Assembly: GCF_902726645.1 (NCBI RefSeq)
Contig: NZ_CACVAO010000001.1
Span: forward strand, 1,488,001-1,552,000
From: Halobacillus ihumii
Lineage (GTDB): Bacteria; Bacillota; Bacilli; Bacillales; Halobacillaceae
Reading direction: 5' to 3'
DNA: 64,000 nucleotides
Part shown: piece by piece, positions 35,124 through 45,297 of the stretch
Numbering within the stretch: position 1 is the stretch's first letter
How the letters are laid out: each line of letters starts with the position of its first letter
The notes under the pieces: model-generated
Seen by the model: the letters and a program-made list of their open reading frames with translations, nothing else
What the model was told of the DNA's origin: nothing
Database searches by the model: none
Translations under genes and position numbers: made by a program

Positions 35124-35152
35124 ATTATATGTTCAGCCACAACAAAAATCAA
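35124..35152 (-). promoter_or_regulatory. sigma-A-type promoter of rpoE
   Basis: TTGATT (35152-35147), 17-bp spacer, TATAAT (35129-35124) on the minus strand, about 80 bp upstream of the rpoE ATG. Confidence 0.65.
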
Positions 35153-35175
35153 ATCACACCTGCACCCAACTGGAT

Positions 35176-35228
35176 TATCCTTCCACCTCAGGTCATCCAG
35201 ATTCTGGATGACCTGAGGTGGAAGGATA
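35176..35228. repeat. palindromic intergenic repeat, copy 2
   Basis: Perfect 25-bp arms around an ATT loop; the inner 19 bases TTCCACCTCAGGTCATCCA are those of copies 1 and 3. It lies between the divergent rpoE and the small plus-strand gene at 35332. Confidence 0.92.
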
Positions 35229-35268
35229 TGTATATCACCAAGAGGCAGTTTGCTTGCGCTTCAATCTC

Positions 35269-35297
35269 TTGGAGTTCCTTCATATTTATCGTAAAAT
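35269..35297 (+). promoter_or_regulatory. candidate promoter of the small membrane protein gene
   Basis: TTGGAG, 17-bp spacer, TAAAAT on the plus strand, 35 bp upstream of the start codon. The -35 is weak. Confidence 0.4.
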
Positions 35298-35331
35298 AGA
35301 GAAAGATAGGATACAAAGGAGAAATGACGGT

Positions 35332-35649
35332 ATGGAAAAGCACCCTTTTGACTGGGTATTATTTTCAATCATTGCTGTAGTCCTTGGCATATGGGTTTTT
35401 ACGAACTACGGTATGATTCACGAAAAACACCTGGCTGAAGCAACTTTGACAGAGAAAACTCATGAGGACAATGGTTATTTCATAACAGTAGATGACCAGA
35501 AACTAAAAGTTAAGAACCCCAGTACATGGATGATCTTAAAACCCGGCGAAAACTATGAAGTTTCATATGAATGGTATGGAATCTCACATCCATACATAGT
35601 AGAAATCAATCAAGCTCATGATGACGACGGTGTCGGAGGCAGTCATTAA
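35332..35649 (+). CDS. small membrane-anchored protein of unknown function
   Basis: 105 residues. One membrane helix at about 7-26, then an outside-type domain with a GYFITVDDQKLKVKNPSTW stretch and an acidic C-terminus ending GVGGSH. I do not recognise a family. Start is the ATG at 35332 with AAAGGAG about ten bases upstream. It is a lone plus-strand gene in a minus-strand region, with its own weak promoter. Confidence 0.65.
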   Translation: MEKHPFDWVLFSIIAVVLGIWVFTNYGMIHEKHLAEATLTEKTHEDNGYFITVDDQKLKVKNPSTWMILKPGENYEVSYEWYGISHPYIVEINQAHDDDGVGGSH

Positions 35650-35725
35650 TGCCCCACATGCCCCACAGGACGCGGGGTAGTTCGACGCCGTTCTTAACCG
35701 ATCTTCCTCTATCTTAACTTCGAGA
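35650..35725. repeat. fragment of the CCCCACAGGACG / GTTCGAC intergenic repeat family
   Basis: CCCCACAGGACGCGGGG followed by AGTTCGACGCCGTTC and a CTTCCTCTATCTT piece also seen near 28.34 kb. Right after the small gene's stop codon. The following 120 bp to the icmF terminator show nothing further. Confidence 0.5.
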
Positions 35726-35850
35726 GGGTTTGCGCCTTATTTATGCGCTTAATCTATTATGCATAAAATCAGATGTCGAATGCCCTCATAATCTGCTCCG
35801 CTTCAAAACTTATCAAGCAAAAGCGAGAAAAGTACAGTAAGTTCAACCAA

Positions 35851-35885
35851 TAAGAGTCCAGCCGCAATAAAACGGCTGGACTCTT
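35851..35885 (-). terminator. probable terminator of the icmF operon
   Basis: Perfect 13-bp arms AAGAGTCCAGCCG and complement with an eight-base loop. The T run after it is short. Confidence 0.65.
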
Positions 35886-35934
35886 AATTTATCCGGCCCG
35901 CACCCGCCTACCATAAAGCAGTGCAGGACCGCAT

Positions 35935-38900
35935 TTACATATTACGACGGTACTGGCCGCCTACTTCATAGAGAGCATTTGTAATCTGCCCAAGGCTCGC
36001 AACTTTTACCGTTTCCATCAATTCAGCAAAAACGTTGCCTCCGCCGCTTGCCGTTGCTTTCAAACGATTCAATGCCTCTGAAGCCACATCTTCATGAGAC
36101 TTCTGGAAGTTGCGCAATTCTGTGATCTGGTGCTCTTTTTCTTCCTTATCAGCACGCGCAATATCCATAGAATTAATATCATCTTCTGTCAGCGGATTCG
36201 GATTCAAGTACGTATTCACCCCGATAATCGGCAGCTCCCCGGAATGCTTCTTCCCTTCATAGTGCAGAGATTCTTCCTGAATTTTACCACGCTGGTACTG
36301 ACGCTCCATGGCACCGAGCACACCGCCGCGCTCATTCATTCGTTCAAACTCCTGCAGAACCGCTTCCTCAACAAGGTCAGTCAGTTCACGAATGATATAA
36401 GCACCCTGTAAGGAGTTTTCATTTTTCGTTAAGCCAAACTCTTTGCTGATGATCATCTGAATCGCCATCGCACGTCTTACCGATTCCTCTGTCGGCGTAG
36501 TAATGGCCTCATCATAGGAATTCGTGTGCAGTGAATTACAATTATCCTGGATGGCAATTAAGGCCTGCAATGTTGTACGAATATCATTAAAGTCAATTTC
36601 CTGTGCATGCAGCGAACGGCCGGATGTTTGAATATGATACTTCAACTTCTGACTGCGTTCGTTGGCACCGTATTTATTTTTCATAACAATCGCCCAGATT
36701 CTTCGGGCTACACGGCCAAGGACGGTATATTCCGGATCCAGACCATTTGAGAAAAAGAAGGACAAGTTTGGCGCGAATTTATTAATATCCATGCCGCGGC
36801 TTAAATAGTATTCCACATACGTGAACCCATTTGCCAGCGTAAACGCAAGCTGGGTGATCGGATTCGCACCAGCTTCGGCAATGTGGTAGCCGGAAATCGA
36901 CACAGAGTAATAGTTGCGTACCTCATGATCGATAAAGTACTGCTGAATATCGCCCATCATTCTTAAAGCAAACTCTGTCGAGAAGATACAAGTATTCTGA
37001 CCTTGGTCTTCTTTTAGAATGTCCGCCTGCACTGTACCACGCACCACATGAATCGTTTCCTCTTTGATTTGCTTTGCTTCTTCCTGATTTGGCTCGCGTC
37101 CATTTTCTTCGGTAAACTTATTCAACTGCTGATCAATCGCTGTGTTGAAAAACATCGCCAGAATGATCGGAGCCGGACCATTGATCGTCATCGATACAGA
37201 GGTTGTCGGGTCAACAAGGTCAAAGCCGTCATACAGCTTTTTCATATCCTCGAGTGTACAAATGTTCACACCACTTTCGCCGACTTTTCCGTAAATATCC
37301 GGACGTTCATCAGGATCTTCTCCGTATAAGGTTACCGAGTCAAACGCTGTACTTAACCGTTTCGCATCATCGCCTTCTGACAAGTAGTGGAAACGGCGGT
37401 TCGTACGTTCTGGAGTCCCTTCACCTGCAAACTGACGCTTCGGATCCTCCCCTTTTCGTTTAAACGGAAAAACGCCGGCCGTAAACGGGAAGGCGCCTGG
37501 AACGTTTTCACGCAACAGCCACGTTAAACGGTCACCCCAGTCATTGTAGGCAGGCAGGGCCACTTTAGGCACCTTCGTTCCTGATAGACTTTCCGTTGTC
37601 AGGTCCATGGTAATTTCTTTATCACGCACTTTAAAGGTGTAGGTTTCGCCACTATAACGCTCGTGGAGATCATCCCAATCTGCAAGTTTTTCACTCGACT
37701 CACGGTCCAGTTTGCGTTCATAATCTTCCACTAACCGCTCGATACTGGCTTTATGTTCACCATCTTCCAGCAAGTCAATTGTGCCTTTAAGCTGGTAAAG
37801 CTTGCGTGCCTGATCGGCTTGCTGCTCTGTATGTTTATGATAATCGCGCACCGCCAGTGCAATATCACGTAGATACTGCTTCTGCTCATTTGGAATTATT
37901 ACGTTTTGCTTTTCTACTTTATCGACACGTTCAAAGGACGTATCATCCTGCCACTCATATGTTTCGTTCAACTTATCGATGATTGCAGCAAAAAGTGTGT
38001 TCGTTCCTGGATCATTAAACTGGCTGGCAATCGTGCCGTACACAGGGAATTTTGTTACGTCCTGATGGAACAGCATATGACTGCGTTCGTACTGTTTACG
38101 CACCTGGCTGAGTGCATCCTCTGATCCCTTTTGTTCAAATTTGTTAATGACAATAAAATCGGCAAAGTCGATCATATCAATTTTCTCAAGCTGTGAAGGC
38201 GCACCAAATTCAGCTGTCATCACATACATGGACAGGTCAGTAATGTCAGTGATCGCGGCATCACCTTGCCCGATTCCGCTCGTTTCAACAATGACAAAAT
38301 CAACACCAGCCGCTTTCACAACCTGTATTGCTTCTTCAATCGATTGGGATAACTCAGAGCGCGCATCACGAGTAGCGAGTGAGCGCATATAAACGCGTGG
38401 GTTAAAAATCGCATTCATACGAATTCGGTCCCCAAGCAGGGCGCCGCCTGTTTTCTTTTTCGTCGGGTCAACAGACAGAATTGCAATTTTCTTATCCGGA
38501 ACTTCGTTAATGAAACGACGGATCAATTCATCCGTCAGAGAACTCTTTCCCGCTCCGCCTGTTCCGGTAATTCCGAGCACAGGAATGGTCTTCTCGGTCG
38601 TCTCTTCAACAGCGGTTTCAAACGCTGCCACAGCTTCCCGTTCTTGCTTTGGTGTATTTTCGACATAGGTAATAAAGCGTGCCATTGCCTGATGACTTCC
38701 GTTTCTCAAATCGTTCACTGCTTCTTTGACGTCAAGCGGCGGCAGAAAATCACATTCTTCGATCATCGTGTTGATCATGCCTTGCAATCCAAGTTCCCGA
38801 CCATCCTCTGGTGAGAACACACGAGCAACGCCGTAATCATGAAGTTCCTTGATTTCCCGCGGAAGAATGACACCTCCTCCGCCGCCGTACACACGAATAT

Positions 38901-39180
38901 GGCCGGCTCCTTTTTCTCTTAAAAGATCGACCATATATTTGAAGTATTCGACGTGGCCGCCCTGGTATGACGAAATGGCGATCCCCTGGGCATCTTCCTG
39001 AATCGCCGCGTTGACGACTTCCTCTACGGAGCGGTTATGTCCAAGGTGTATGACCTCAGCCCCTGTTGCTTGTAAAATTCTGCGCATAATATTAATCGAT
39101 GCATCGTGTCCGTCAAACAAACTCGATGACGTTACAAAGCGCACCGGATTTTTCGCTTGATAAACGTGCGGTTGTTCCAT
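35935..39180 (-). CDS. icmF: fused isobutyryl-CoA mutase (IcmF)
   Basis: 1081 residues. Domains in order: B12-binding domain (about 1-140; base-off His25 in DGHDAS), MeaI-type G-protein chaperone (Walker [13 protein letters not shown] at 203-214), linker, and large mutase domain. VFPFKR and DQGQNTCIF carry Phe and Gln where methylmalonyl-CoA mutases have the Tyr and Arg that bind the substrate carboxylate, which favours isobutyryl-CoA/butyryl-CoA (or pivalyl-CoA) isomerisation. The ATG at 39180 sits behind AAGGAGGAG. Last gene of the acyl-CoA operon. Confidence 0.93.
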   Translation of the reverse strand: MEQPHVYQAKNPVRFVTSSSLFDGHDASINIMRRILQATGAEVIHLGHNRSVEEVVNAAIQEDAQGIAISSYQGGHVEYFKYMVDLLREKGAGHIRVYGGGGGVILPREIKELHDYGVARVFSPEDGRELGLQGMINTMIEECDFLPPLDVKEAVNDLRNGSHQAMARFITYVENTPKQEREAVAAFETAVEETTEKTIPVLGITGTGGAGKSSLTDELIRRFINEVPDKKIAILSVDPTKKKTGGALLGDRIRMNAIFNPRVYMRSLATRDARSELSQSIEEAIQVVKAAGVDFVIVETSGIGQGDAAITDITDLSMYVMTAEFGAPSQLEKIDMIDFADFIVINKFEQKGSEDALSQVRKQYERSHMLFHQDVTKFPVYGTIASQFNDPGTNTLFAAIIDKLNETYEWQDDTSFERVDKVEKQNVIIPNEQKQYLRDIALAVRDYHKHTEQQADQARKLYQLKGTIDLLEDGEHKASIERLVEDYERKLDRESSEKLADWDDLHERYSGETYTFKVRDKEITMDLTTESLSGTKVPKVALPAYNDWGDRLTWLLRENVPGAFPFTAGVFPFKRKGEDPKRQFAGEGTPERTNRRFHYLSEGDDAKRLSTAFDSVTLYGEDPDERPDIYGKVGESGVNICTLEDMKKLYDGFDLVDPTTSVSMTINGPAPIILAMFFNTAIDQQLNKFTEENGREPNQEEAKQIKEETIHVVRGTVQADILKEDQGQNTCIFSTEFALRMMGDIQQYFIDHEVRNYYSVSISGYHIAEAGANPITQLAFTLANGFTYVEYYLSRGMDINKFAPNLSFFFSNGLDPEYTVLGRVARRIWAIVMKNKYGANERSQKLKYHIQTSGRSLHAQEIDFNDIRTTLQALIAIQDNCNSLHTNSYDEAITTPTEESVRRAMAIQMIISKEFGLTKNENSLQGAYIIRELTDLVEEAVLQEFERMNERGGVLGAMERQYQRGKIQEESLHYEGKKHSGELPIIGVNTYLNPNPLTEDDINSMDIARADKEEKEHQITELRNFQKSHEDVASEALNRLKATASGGGNVFAELMETVKVASLGQITNALYEVGGQYRRNM

Positions 39181-39194
39181 TATGCTTCTCCTCC

Positions 39195-39824
39195 TTAGGA
39201 TAAATTCTTTTCCTGGACGTTCAGCCCTTGAAGCAGTAAATGTATTTGTCTGTCTGTATAGGATTCCAGTGTAAAGGTCCGCTGCAGCATCCAGCGTCTG
39301 AATCCCCACATCTGCCCTTGCACAAAGATATTATTAGCCACAAGTGCTGTATCCCCTTCCGGCAATGGAACAGGAAGACTGTTCATGATCACTTTCTCAA
39401 GCATCGCTACCATGTCACGTTCTTTACGCAGGACATAATCCTGAGCATCTTTTGATAACGATTTAACCTCCTGATACATTACTACAACTTCATCCTGCAT
39501 ATCGTCCATCAGGGAAAAATAAGAACGAATAGCACAGACGAGATTGTCGACACTCGTTTCGTTTTGATCAATGGAGCTTTCCATCCGCTCTTTCACTCGT
39601 TCATAAATCGAGTCACAAACGAGAAACAGAACATCTTCCTTTTTGCGAATGTACTCATACAAGGTCCCAATGCTGAATCCTGAAGCTTTAGCAATTTCGC
39701 GGGTCGTCGTTTTGTGAAAACCTTTTTCAGTAAAAAGCGTTACCGCCCCTTTGACCATTTGCTTACGCCGTTTTTCAACGAGAGCTTCGTCCTTTATTGA
39801 AGAGGGTACTTGTTTCTTTGTCAT
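39195..39824 (-). CDS. TetR family transcriptional regulator of the icmF operon
   Basis: 209 residues. N-terminal helix-turn-helix (about 20-66, [23 protein letters not shown]) and an all-helical ligand domain. It starts two bases after the meaB stop and ends 15 bp before icmF, so it is inside the operon it probably controls, with an acyl-CoA as likely effector. Starting at 39824, behind AAGGGTGG, avoids overlap with meaB. It does not read as FadR (YsiA) of B. subtilis. Confidence 0.88.
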   Translation of the reverse strand: MTKKQVPSSIKDEALVEKRRKQMVKGAVTLFTEKGFHKTTTREIAKASGFSIGTLYEYIRKKEDVLFLVCDSIYERVKERMESSIDQNETSVDNLVCAIRSYFSLMDDMQDEVVVMYQEVKSLSKDAQDYVLRKERDMVAMLEKVIMNSLPVPLPEGDTALVANNIFVQGQMWGFRRWMLQRTFTLESYTDRQIHLLLQGLNVQEKNLS

Positions 39825-39826
39825 AT

Positions 39827-40759
39827 TCAGCCACCCTTCCATTGTTGATACCAGGAGCGTGCGAGCTTATATGGATCAGCTTCAGGATCACTGACTGCGT
39901 GCAATTTCTCCTGATCCCCCTCCACATGCTCCTTCACTTCACGCCAAATCTCTTCACGGATCAACTCATAGACTTCAAGTTGAAGCTGCTGTTGGCGCCT
40001 TTTTTCCCCTTGAGCGGTTTCATATAAATACGAGCGGTGGCGGGATACACCGTCCCAAAGCTCTTCCATCCCTTTGTTTTCCGTGGAAACCGTTCGGACG
40101 ATGAGCGGCCGCCAACCCTTAGGATCCGCGATCATCATATATTCTTCTAAACTAGCTTTCAGCTTAACGACCCCGGGCAGATCGGCTTTATTGATAATAA
40201 ACAGGTCCGCGATTTCCATAATTCCTGCTTTGAAAATTTGCAGCACATCCCCGCTGTTCGGGGTGAGTACAAGTCCTGTAGTATCCACGACCTTCATAAT
40301 ATCAAGCTCCGACTGACCGACCCCGACCGTTTCCACTAAAATGACATCGAACCCATAGGCATCACATACACGGATTGCATCTTTCGTCGCCCGCGCCAGA
40401 CCCCCTAAACTTCCGCGCGTTGCCATGCTGCGTATGAAAATGCCCGGATCGAGAAAATGTTGATTCATGCGTGTTCGATCCCCAAGCAAAGACCCGCCGC
40501 TAAACGGACTCGTCGGGTCAACAGCAATAACCGCGACGGTAAGCTCTTGTTTTCTCAAATGCGTGAGCAGCCGATTGATGAGTGAGCTTTTCCCTGCCCC
40601 TGGAGAACCAGTGATCCCGATGTAATGGGCACTTTTTTTTATGGAAAAAATGTCACTCATTAAAGCTAGTTTGTCAGGATGATCACTTTCCACCATCGAA
40701 ATCGCCCGCGCCAGAGCTCGCATATCTTTTTGTTTAATCCGTTCAGCTAATGGGTGCAT
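39827..40759 (-). CDS. meaB: MeaB/ArgK-type G-protein chaperone
   Basis: 310 residues. SIMIBI GTPase with Walker A GSPGAGKSS at 51-59, SVDP-like AVDPTSPFSGGS, VETVGVGQSE and NKAD. Such proteins load and protect B12-dependent mutases. IcmF already has a built-in G domain, so a second free MeaB is notable; it may serve another mutase or be redundant. Confidence 0.92.
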   Translation of the reverse strand: MHPLAERIKQKDMRALARAISMVESDHPDKLALMSDIFSIKKSAHYIGITGSPGAGKSSLINRLLTHLRKQELTVAVIAVDPTSPFSGGSLLGDRTRMNQHFLDPGIFIRSMATRGSLGGLARATKDAIRVCDAYGFDVILVETVGVGQSELDIMKVVDTTGLVLTPNSGDVLQIFKAGIMEIADLFIINKADLPGVVKLKASLEEYMMIADPKGWRPLIVRTVSTENKGMEELWDGVSRHRSYLYETAQGEKRRQQQLQLEVYELIREEIWREVKEHVEGDQEKLHAVSDPEADPYKLARSWYQQWKGG

Positions 40760-40780
40760 GACAAGTGGCCTTCCTTTCTC

Positions 40781-41919
40781 TTACTGTGTCACCATACGTC
40801 CGATCACGAGACGCTGAATTTCATTGGTACCTTCATAGATTTGGGTAATCTTCGCATCACGCATGTAGCGTTCCACCGGATAATCCTTCGTATAGCCATA
40901 ACCTCCGTGAACTTGTACGGCCTCTACCGTAATGCGCATTGCTGCATCACCAGCATACAATTTCGCCATGGCGGACGCCTTCGCATAAGGCTCACCTTCA
41001 GATCCAAATAAGCAGCTTGATAAGTTAATAGACGCGCTGCTTCGATTTCTGTCGCCATATCCGCCAGCTTGAAGGAAATTCCTTGCAGCTTAGCGATCGG
41101 CTTGCCAAACTGTTCACGCTCTTTCGCATAGTTGACAGATTCATCAAGCGCGCCTTGCGCAATGCCGAGCGCCTGGGCTGCAATGCCGTTACGTCCGCCA
41201 TCAAGCGTCATCATCGCAATCTTAAAGCCTTCTCCTTCTTGCCCGAGTAAATTCTCTTTAGGAATTCGGCAATTTTCGAAAATCAGCTCTGTTGTCGGAG
41301 AAGAACGAATTCCGAGCTTTTTCTCTTTCTTCCCAAACGTGAACCCATCAGTACCTTTCTCCACAATAAAAGCACTGACCCCTTTACTGCCCGCGTCTGG
41401 ATCTGTTTTAGCAAACACGATATAAATATCACCGACTCCGCCATTTGTGATCCACACTTTATTACCATTTAGCACGTAATGGTCGCCATCAACCTTAGCT
41501 TGCGTGCGCATTGAGGAGACGTCGCTTCCTGCACCCGGTTCTGATAACGCGTAAGCACCCAATTTCTCCCCTGAAGCAAGCTGAGCCAAATACGTTTTCT
41601 TCTGTTCTTCGTTTCCGAATTTATAAATTGGCCAGCTGCATAGGGAAATATGGGCGGATAACGTTACCCCCGTTGACGCACATACACGGGACAGTTCCTC
41701 AACAGCAATCACATAGCTGATAAAGTCCGAGCCAATCCCGCCATATTCTTCTGGCCATGGGATGCCGGTTAATCCAAGTTCTGCCATTTTGTCAAAAATC
41801 TCGCGGTCAAAGCGTTCTTCTTCGTCACGTTCAGCCGCTGTCGGCTCGACTTCATTCTTGGCAAAATCACGCACCATTTTCCTAAGCATTTCTTGTTCTT
41901 CTGTCAGCTTGAAATTCAT
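40781..41919 (-). pseudogene. acyl-CoA dehydrogenase, frameshifted near 40997
   Basis: Reads from the ATG at 41919 through FALTEEQ-like start, [12 protein letters not shown] and [14 protein letters not shown] to [12 protein letters not shown], then shifts; the 3' part in the next frame ([16 protein letters not shown] to VIGRMVTQ at 40781) restores the expected C-terminus with the catalytic Glu in [10 protein letters not shown]. One base is missing in the run CTGAAGG (CTGAAAGG would fix it). With that base the protein is 379 residues, the family length. Either a sequencing or assembly error or a recent mutation. Confidence 0.85.
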
Positions 41920-41934
41920 TGTTGTTCCTCCTGT

Positions 41935-43080
41935 TCAATCCTTTAATAAATGATTGCCGATTACAATTCGCTGGATCTCGCTCGTTCCTTCATAGATTTC
42001 ACAAACCTTCGCATCCCGGAAAAAGCGCTCCACCGCATAATCTTCTGTATAACCATAGCCTCCGTGTACCTGAACAGCTTCTATTGCTGTGTTAACAGCC
42101 GCTTTTGAGGCAAATAGTTTGGCCATCGATGCTTGTTTGCCGCATTTCTCACCAGCAGCTTCCAGCGTGGCGGCCTGATAGACTAATAGTTTGGCAGCTT
42201 CTACATCTGTCGCCATATCCGCAAGTTTAAACGAGATCCCCTGATGCTTCGCAATCGACTTCCCGAATTGTTCTCTTTCCTTCGCATAGGCCACGGCATG
42301 CTCAAGCGCAGCTTCAGCAATTCCAAGCGACTGGGCTGCAATTCCGATTCGGCCGACATTCAAGTTGGCAAGTGCAATCTTAAATCCTGCCCCTTCTTCA
42401 CCCAGCAACTGAGAGGCAGGAACTTTACATTGATCAAAGTTGAGCGAAACCGTACTCGATCCATGCAGCCCCATCTTCTTCTCCGCTTTCCCGATAGAAA
42501 ATCCCGGGGTGTCACGTTCAACAATAAACGCACTAACACCATTGCCTCGCTGCTCATCACGGTTGGTACGAGCGAATACGATAAAGGTATCTGCCTCGCC
42601 GCCATTGGTTATGAACACTTTTGACCCGTTTAACAGGTAATGATCTCCTTGTTTTTCAGCACGCGTCTTTAAACTGCCGGCATCAGAACCGGCACTTGGT
42701 TCGGTTAAAGCGAATGCCCCTAAATATTCTCCTGAAGCTAATTTAGGAATATACTTTTGCTTCTGTTCTTCTGTTCCAAAGTAAAGGATCGGATTGGTGC
42801 CAACAGAGGTATGAACCGATAAGATCACGCCAAGTGTTGCACTTACTTTCGCAATTTCATGAATCGCAATAATGTAGGACGTATAGTCCATTTCAGCTCC
42901 GCCGTACTGTTCGGGGATGGGGATGCCCATTAAACCGAGCTCTCCCATCCTCTGAATCAATTCAATGGGAAAACGGTCTTCCTCTTCCATCCGTTCAACA
43001 GCTGGAGCCACTTCCTTTTCAGCAAAATCACGAACCATTTTCCGCATCATTTGCTGTTCATCTGTAAACTGCAGGTTCAT
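41935..43080 (-). CDS. acdA: short-chain acyl-CoA dehydrogenase
   Basis: 381 residues, FAD flavoprotein for the first oxidation step of acyl-CoA degradation. ALTEPSAGSDAGS, NGSKVFITNGGEAD, and the catalytic Glu in IYEGTSEIQR are intact. About two-thirds identical by eye to the broken neighbour. It lies 22 bp from hbd in the operon. The symbol follows B. subtilis acdA next to fadF; orthology is likely, not certain. Confidence 0.92.
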   Translation of the reverse strand: MNLQFTDEQQMMRKMVRDFAEKEVAPAVERMEEEDRFPIELIQRMGELGLMGIPIPEQYGGAEMDYTSYIIAIHEIAKVSATLGVILSVHTSVGTNPILYFGTEEQKQKYIPKLASGEYLGAFALTEPSAGSDAGSLKTRAEKQGDHYLLNGSKVFITNGGEADTFIVFARTNRDEQRGNGVSAFIVERDTPGFSIGKAEKKMGLHGSSTVSLNFDQCKVPASQLLGEEGAGFKIALANLNVGRIGIAAQSLGIAEAALEHAVAYAKEREQFGKSIAKHQGISFKLADMATDVEAAKLLVYQAATLEAAGEKCGKQASMAKLFASKAAVNTAIEAVQVHGGYGYTEDYAVERFFRDAKVCEIYEGTSEIQRIVIGNHLLKD

Positions 43081-43101
43081 ACTCGTTCTCTCCCTCGCCT
43101 G

Positions 43102-43953
43102 TTATTCGTAGCTGTAAAATCCTCGACCTGACTTCTTACCGAGCCAGCCAGCTTTCACATATTGTCGAAGCAATGGACATGGACGGTATTTGCTATCGCC
43201 AAATCCATCGTGAAGAACCTCCATAATATACAGGCAAGTATCAAGCCCAATGAAGTCAGCTAATGTAAGTGGTCCCATTGGATGGTTCATGCCGAGCTTC
43301 ATTACTTTGTCGATATCTTGAACAGAAGCCACTCCTTCATGTAAAGCGAAAATAGCCTCATTGATCATCGGCATTAATATCCGATTGGCGGCAAATCCCG
43401 GAAAATCACTAACTTCAACAGGCGTTTTATCAAGCTTCTCTGTCATTTCTTCAATCGTTTGATAGGTTTCATCACTTGTTTGTATCGCACGGATAATCTC
43501 GACAAGCTTCATAACTGGCACCGGATTCATGAAATGCATTCCGATCACCTGAGATGGACGGCTGGTCGCTGCTGCGATTTCAGTAATCGGTAAAGATGAT
43601 GTATTCGTTGCCAAAATGGCATGAGCAGGAGTGATGGTATCAAGACTTTGAAACACCTTGGTCTTCACGTCCATGTTTTCAACGACAGCTTCAATCACGA
43701 GGTCACAATCAGATGCATCGTTTAGATCAGTCGAACCTGTAAGCCGTTCATTGGCATTCGCTTGCTGATCGGCCGTTAGCTTTCCCTTATCCACGGCACG
43801 CTGCAGACGTTTTTCGATCCCTGCAATTCCTTTCTGCAGTGCTTCTTCGTTCATATCGTTTAATTTAACGTTCAGGCCAGACTGTGCGAACACTTGAGCA
43901 ATACCTGCCCCCATTTGTCCGGCACCGATGACCATTACTTGATTAATTGACAT
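43102..43953 (-). CDS. 3-hydroxybutyryl-CoA dehydrogenase
   Basis: 283 residues. Rossmann fold [11 protein letters not shown] at 10-20 for NAD(H); catalytic His in [13 protein letters not shown]-terminal dimer domain with [13 protein letters not shown]. Oxidises 3-hydroxyacyl-CoA to 3-ketoacyl-CoA, feeding the adjacent thiolase. Resembles MmgB of the B. subtilis mmg operon. Confidence 0.94.
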   Translation of the reverse strand: MSINQVMVIGAGQMGAGIAQVFAQSGLNVKLNDMNEEALQKGIAGIEKRLQRAVDKGKLTADQQANANERLTGSTDLNDASDCDLVIEAVVENMDVKTKVFQSLDTITPAHAILATNTSSLPITEIAAATSRPSQVIGMHFMNPVPVMKLVEIIRAIQTSDETYQTIEEMTEKLDKTPVEVSDFPGFAANRILMPMINEAIFALHEGVASVQDIDKVMKLGMNHPMGPLTLADFIGLDTCLYIMEVLHDGFGDSKYRPCPLLRQYVKAGWLGKKSGRGFYSYE

Positions 43954-43965
43954 GTAGACTCCCCC

Positions 43966-45153
43966 TTACTGTTTCGGTACTTCAATTAATACGGCATCTC
44001 CTTGGCCGCCTCCAGAGCAGATCGCTGCAATGCCGAGACCGCCGCCGCGGCGCTTCAATTCATGTGCTAATGTAAGTATGATACGGGCCCCGCTTGCTCC
44101 AATTGGGTGTCCTAGTGCCACAGCCCCACCGTTAACATTTACTTTTTCCGGATCCAGCCCGGCGATTTTTCCGCTTGCCAGAGAGACTGTTGAGAATGCT
44201 TCATTGACTTCGAACAAGTCAATCTCTTCAAGCGATTTACCCGCTTTTTTCAGCAATTTATTAATGACGAGCCCTGGTGTTTCCGGGAAATCATGAGCCT
44301 CAACAGCCACCTCATCATGGGCTAGAATAGTGGCAAGTGTTTCTGCTCCAACCTGCTGTGCCTTTTCATCAGACATAAGCACCATCGCGCACGCTCCATC
44401 ATTAACACCCGGTGCGTTCCCTGCTGTAATCGTTCCATCTTTGTCAAAAGCAGGACGCAGCCTTGCTAACTTTTCAGCCGTTGTTCCTTTTCTCGGCGCT
44501 TCATCCGTATCGACAACAACCGGATCACCCTTACGCTGCGGTACCTCAACAGCAACGATTTCTTCAGCCAGCTTGCCATCTTCAGTTGCTTCAAGGGCAC
44601 GCGAATGACTGCGAGCAGCCCACTCATCCTGCGCCTCCCGTGTTAACTCAAATTTATTGGCCGTGCGATTTCCGTAACTGCCCATATGAACGTTTTCAAA
44701 GGAACAAGTCAGACCGTCATGCACCATCATGTCTTTAACAGCCGCGTCTCCCATACGCAAGCCCCAGCGTGCTTTTGGCATAAAGTATGGTGCATTGCTC
44801 ATGCTCTCCATTCCGCCGGCTACAATGACGTCTTCTTCCCCTAAGCGAATGAACTGATCAGCCATCGTCACACTGCGCATTCCTGAGGCACACACTTTAT
44901 TGACTGTTTCCGTTTTAACATCCCAGGGAATGCCGGCTTCGCGGGAAGCCTGGCGTGAAGGCAGCTGCCCCTGTCCGCCCTGCAGTACTGTCCCCATAAT
45001 GACTTCCTTTACATCTTCCGGTAAAACGTCAGCTTTTTTTAAAGCAGCCTTGATAGCAATTCCGCCTAGTTGTGCGGCAGTTAGTGGAGCTAATCCTCCT
45101 CCAAACTTTCCAAACGGTGTACGTGCACCTGCTACAATTAAGGTCTTTGTCAT
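43966..45153 (-). CDS. acetyl-CoA C-acetyltransferase (thiolase)
   Basis: 395 residues. Cys88 in [11 protein letters not shown] is the acyl acceptor; [10 protein letters not shown] and CSGGGQGDA hold the other catalytic His and Cys. First gene of the seven-gene operon, with AAAGGAGG before its ATG and a cre site plus operator-like palindrome just upstream. Similar to MmgA. Confidence 0.95.
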   Translation of the reverse strand: MTKTLIVAGARTPFGKFGGGLAPLTAAQLGGIAIKAALKKADVLPEDVKEVIMGTVLQGGQGQLPSRQASREAGIPWDVKTETVNKVCASGMRSVTMADQFIRLGEEDVIVAGGMESMSNAPYFMPKARWGLRMGDAAVKDMMVHDGLTCSFENVHMGSYGNRTANKFELTREAQDEWAARSHSRALEATEDGKLAEEIVAVEVPQRKGDPVVVDTDEAPRKGTTAEKLARLRPAFDKDGTITAGNAPGVNDGACAMVLMSDEKAQQVGAETLATILAHDEVAVEAHDFPETPGLVINKLLKKAGKSLEEIDLFEVNEAFSTVSLASGKIAGLDPEKVNVNGGAVALGHPIGASGARIILTLAHELKRRGGGLGIAAICSGGGQGDAVLIEVPKQ

Positions 45154-45174
45154 TATTAATTTCCTCCTTTAGCT

Positions 45175-45188
45175 TGTTAACGCTTTCA
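45175..45188. promoter_or_regulatory. cre site (CcpA) upstream of the acyl-CoA operon
   Basis: TGTTAACGCTTTCA matches the cre consensus TGWNANCGNTNWCA at every position. It is 22 bp before the thiolase start codon, a roadblock-type location. Confidence 0.75.
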
Positions 45189-45192
45189 ACGG

Positions 45193-45213
45193 TGATTGAA
45201 CGCTCGCTCAATC
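45193..45213. promoter_or_regulatory. operator-like palindrome upstream of thiolase gene
   Basis: TTGAACGCTCGCTCAA, an imperfect palindrome inside GATTGA...TCAATC. It matches 12 of 17 informative positions of the B. subtilis FadR box and resembles the box near fadF at 47534-47551. Confidence 0.45.
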
Positions 45214-45222
45214 TCTTTTCAT

Positions 45223-45257
45223 AAGGAAAGTGTACATGATTATTTGTACACTTTCCT
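45223..45257 (-). terminator. hairpin downstream of fadF
   Basis: AGGAAAGTGTAC and complement with a ten-base loop, 41 bp after the fadF stop. No strong T run follows, so termination is probable, not certain. Confidence 0.6.
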
Positions 45258-45297
45258 CGATTACATGCGATTTACCGCGTAGAAATAGAACATTCGG

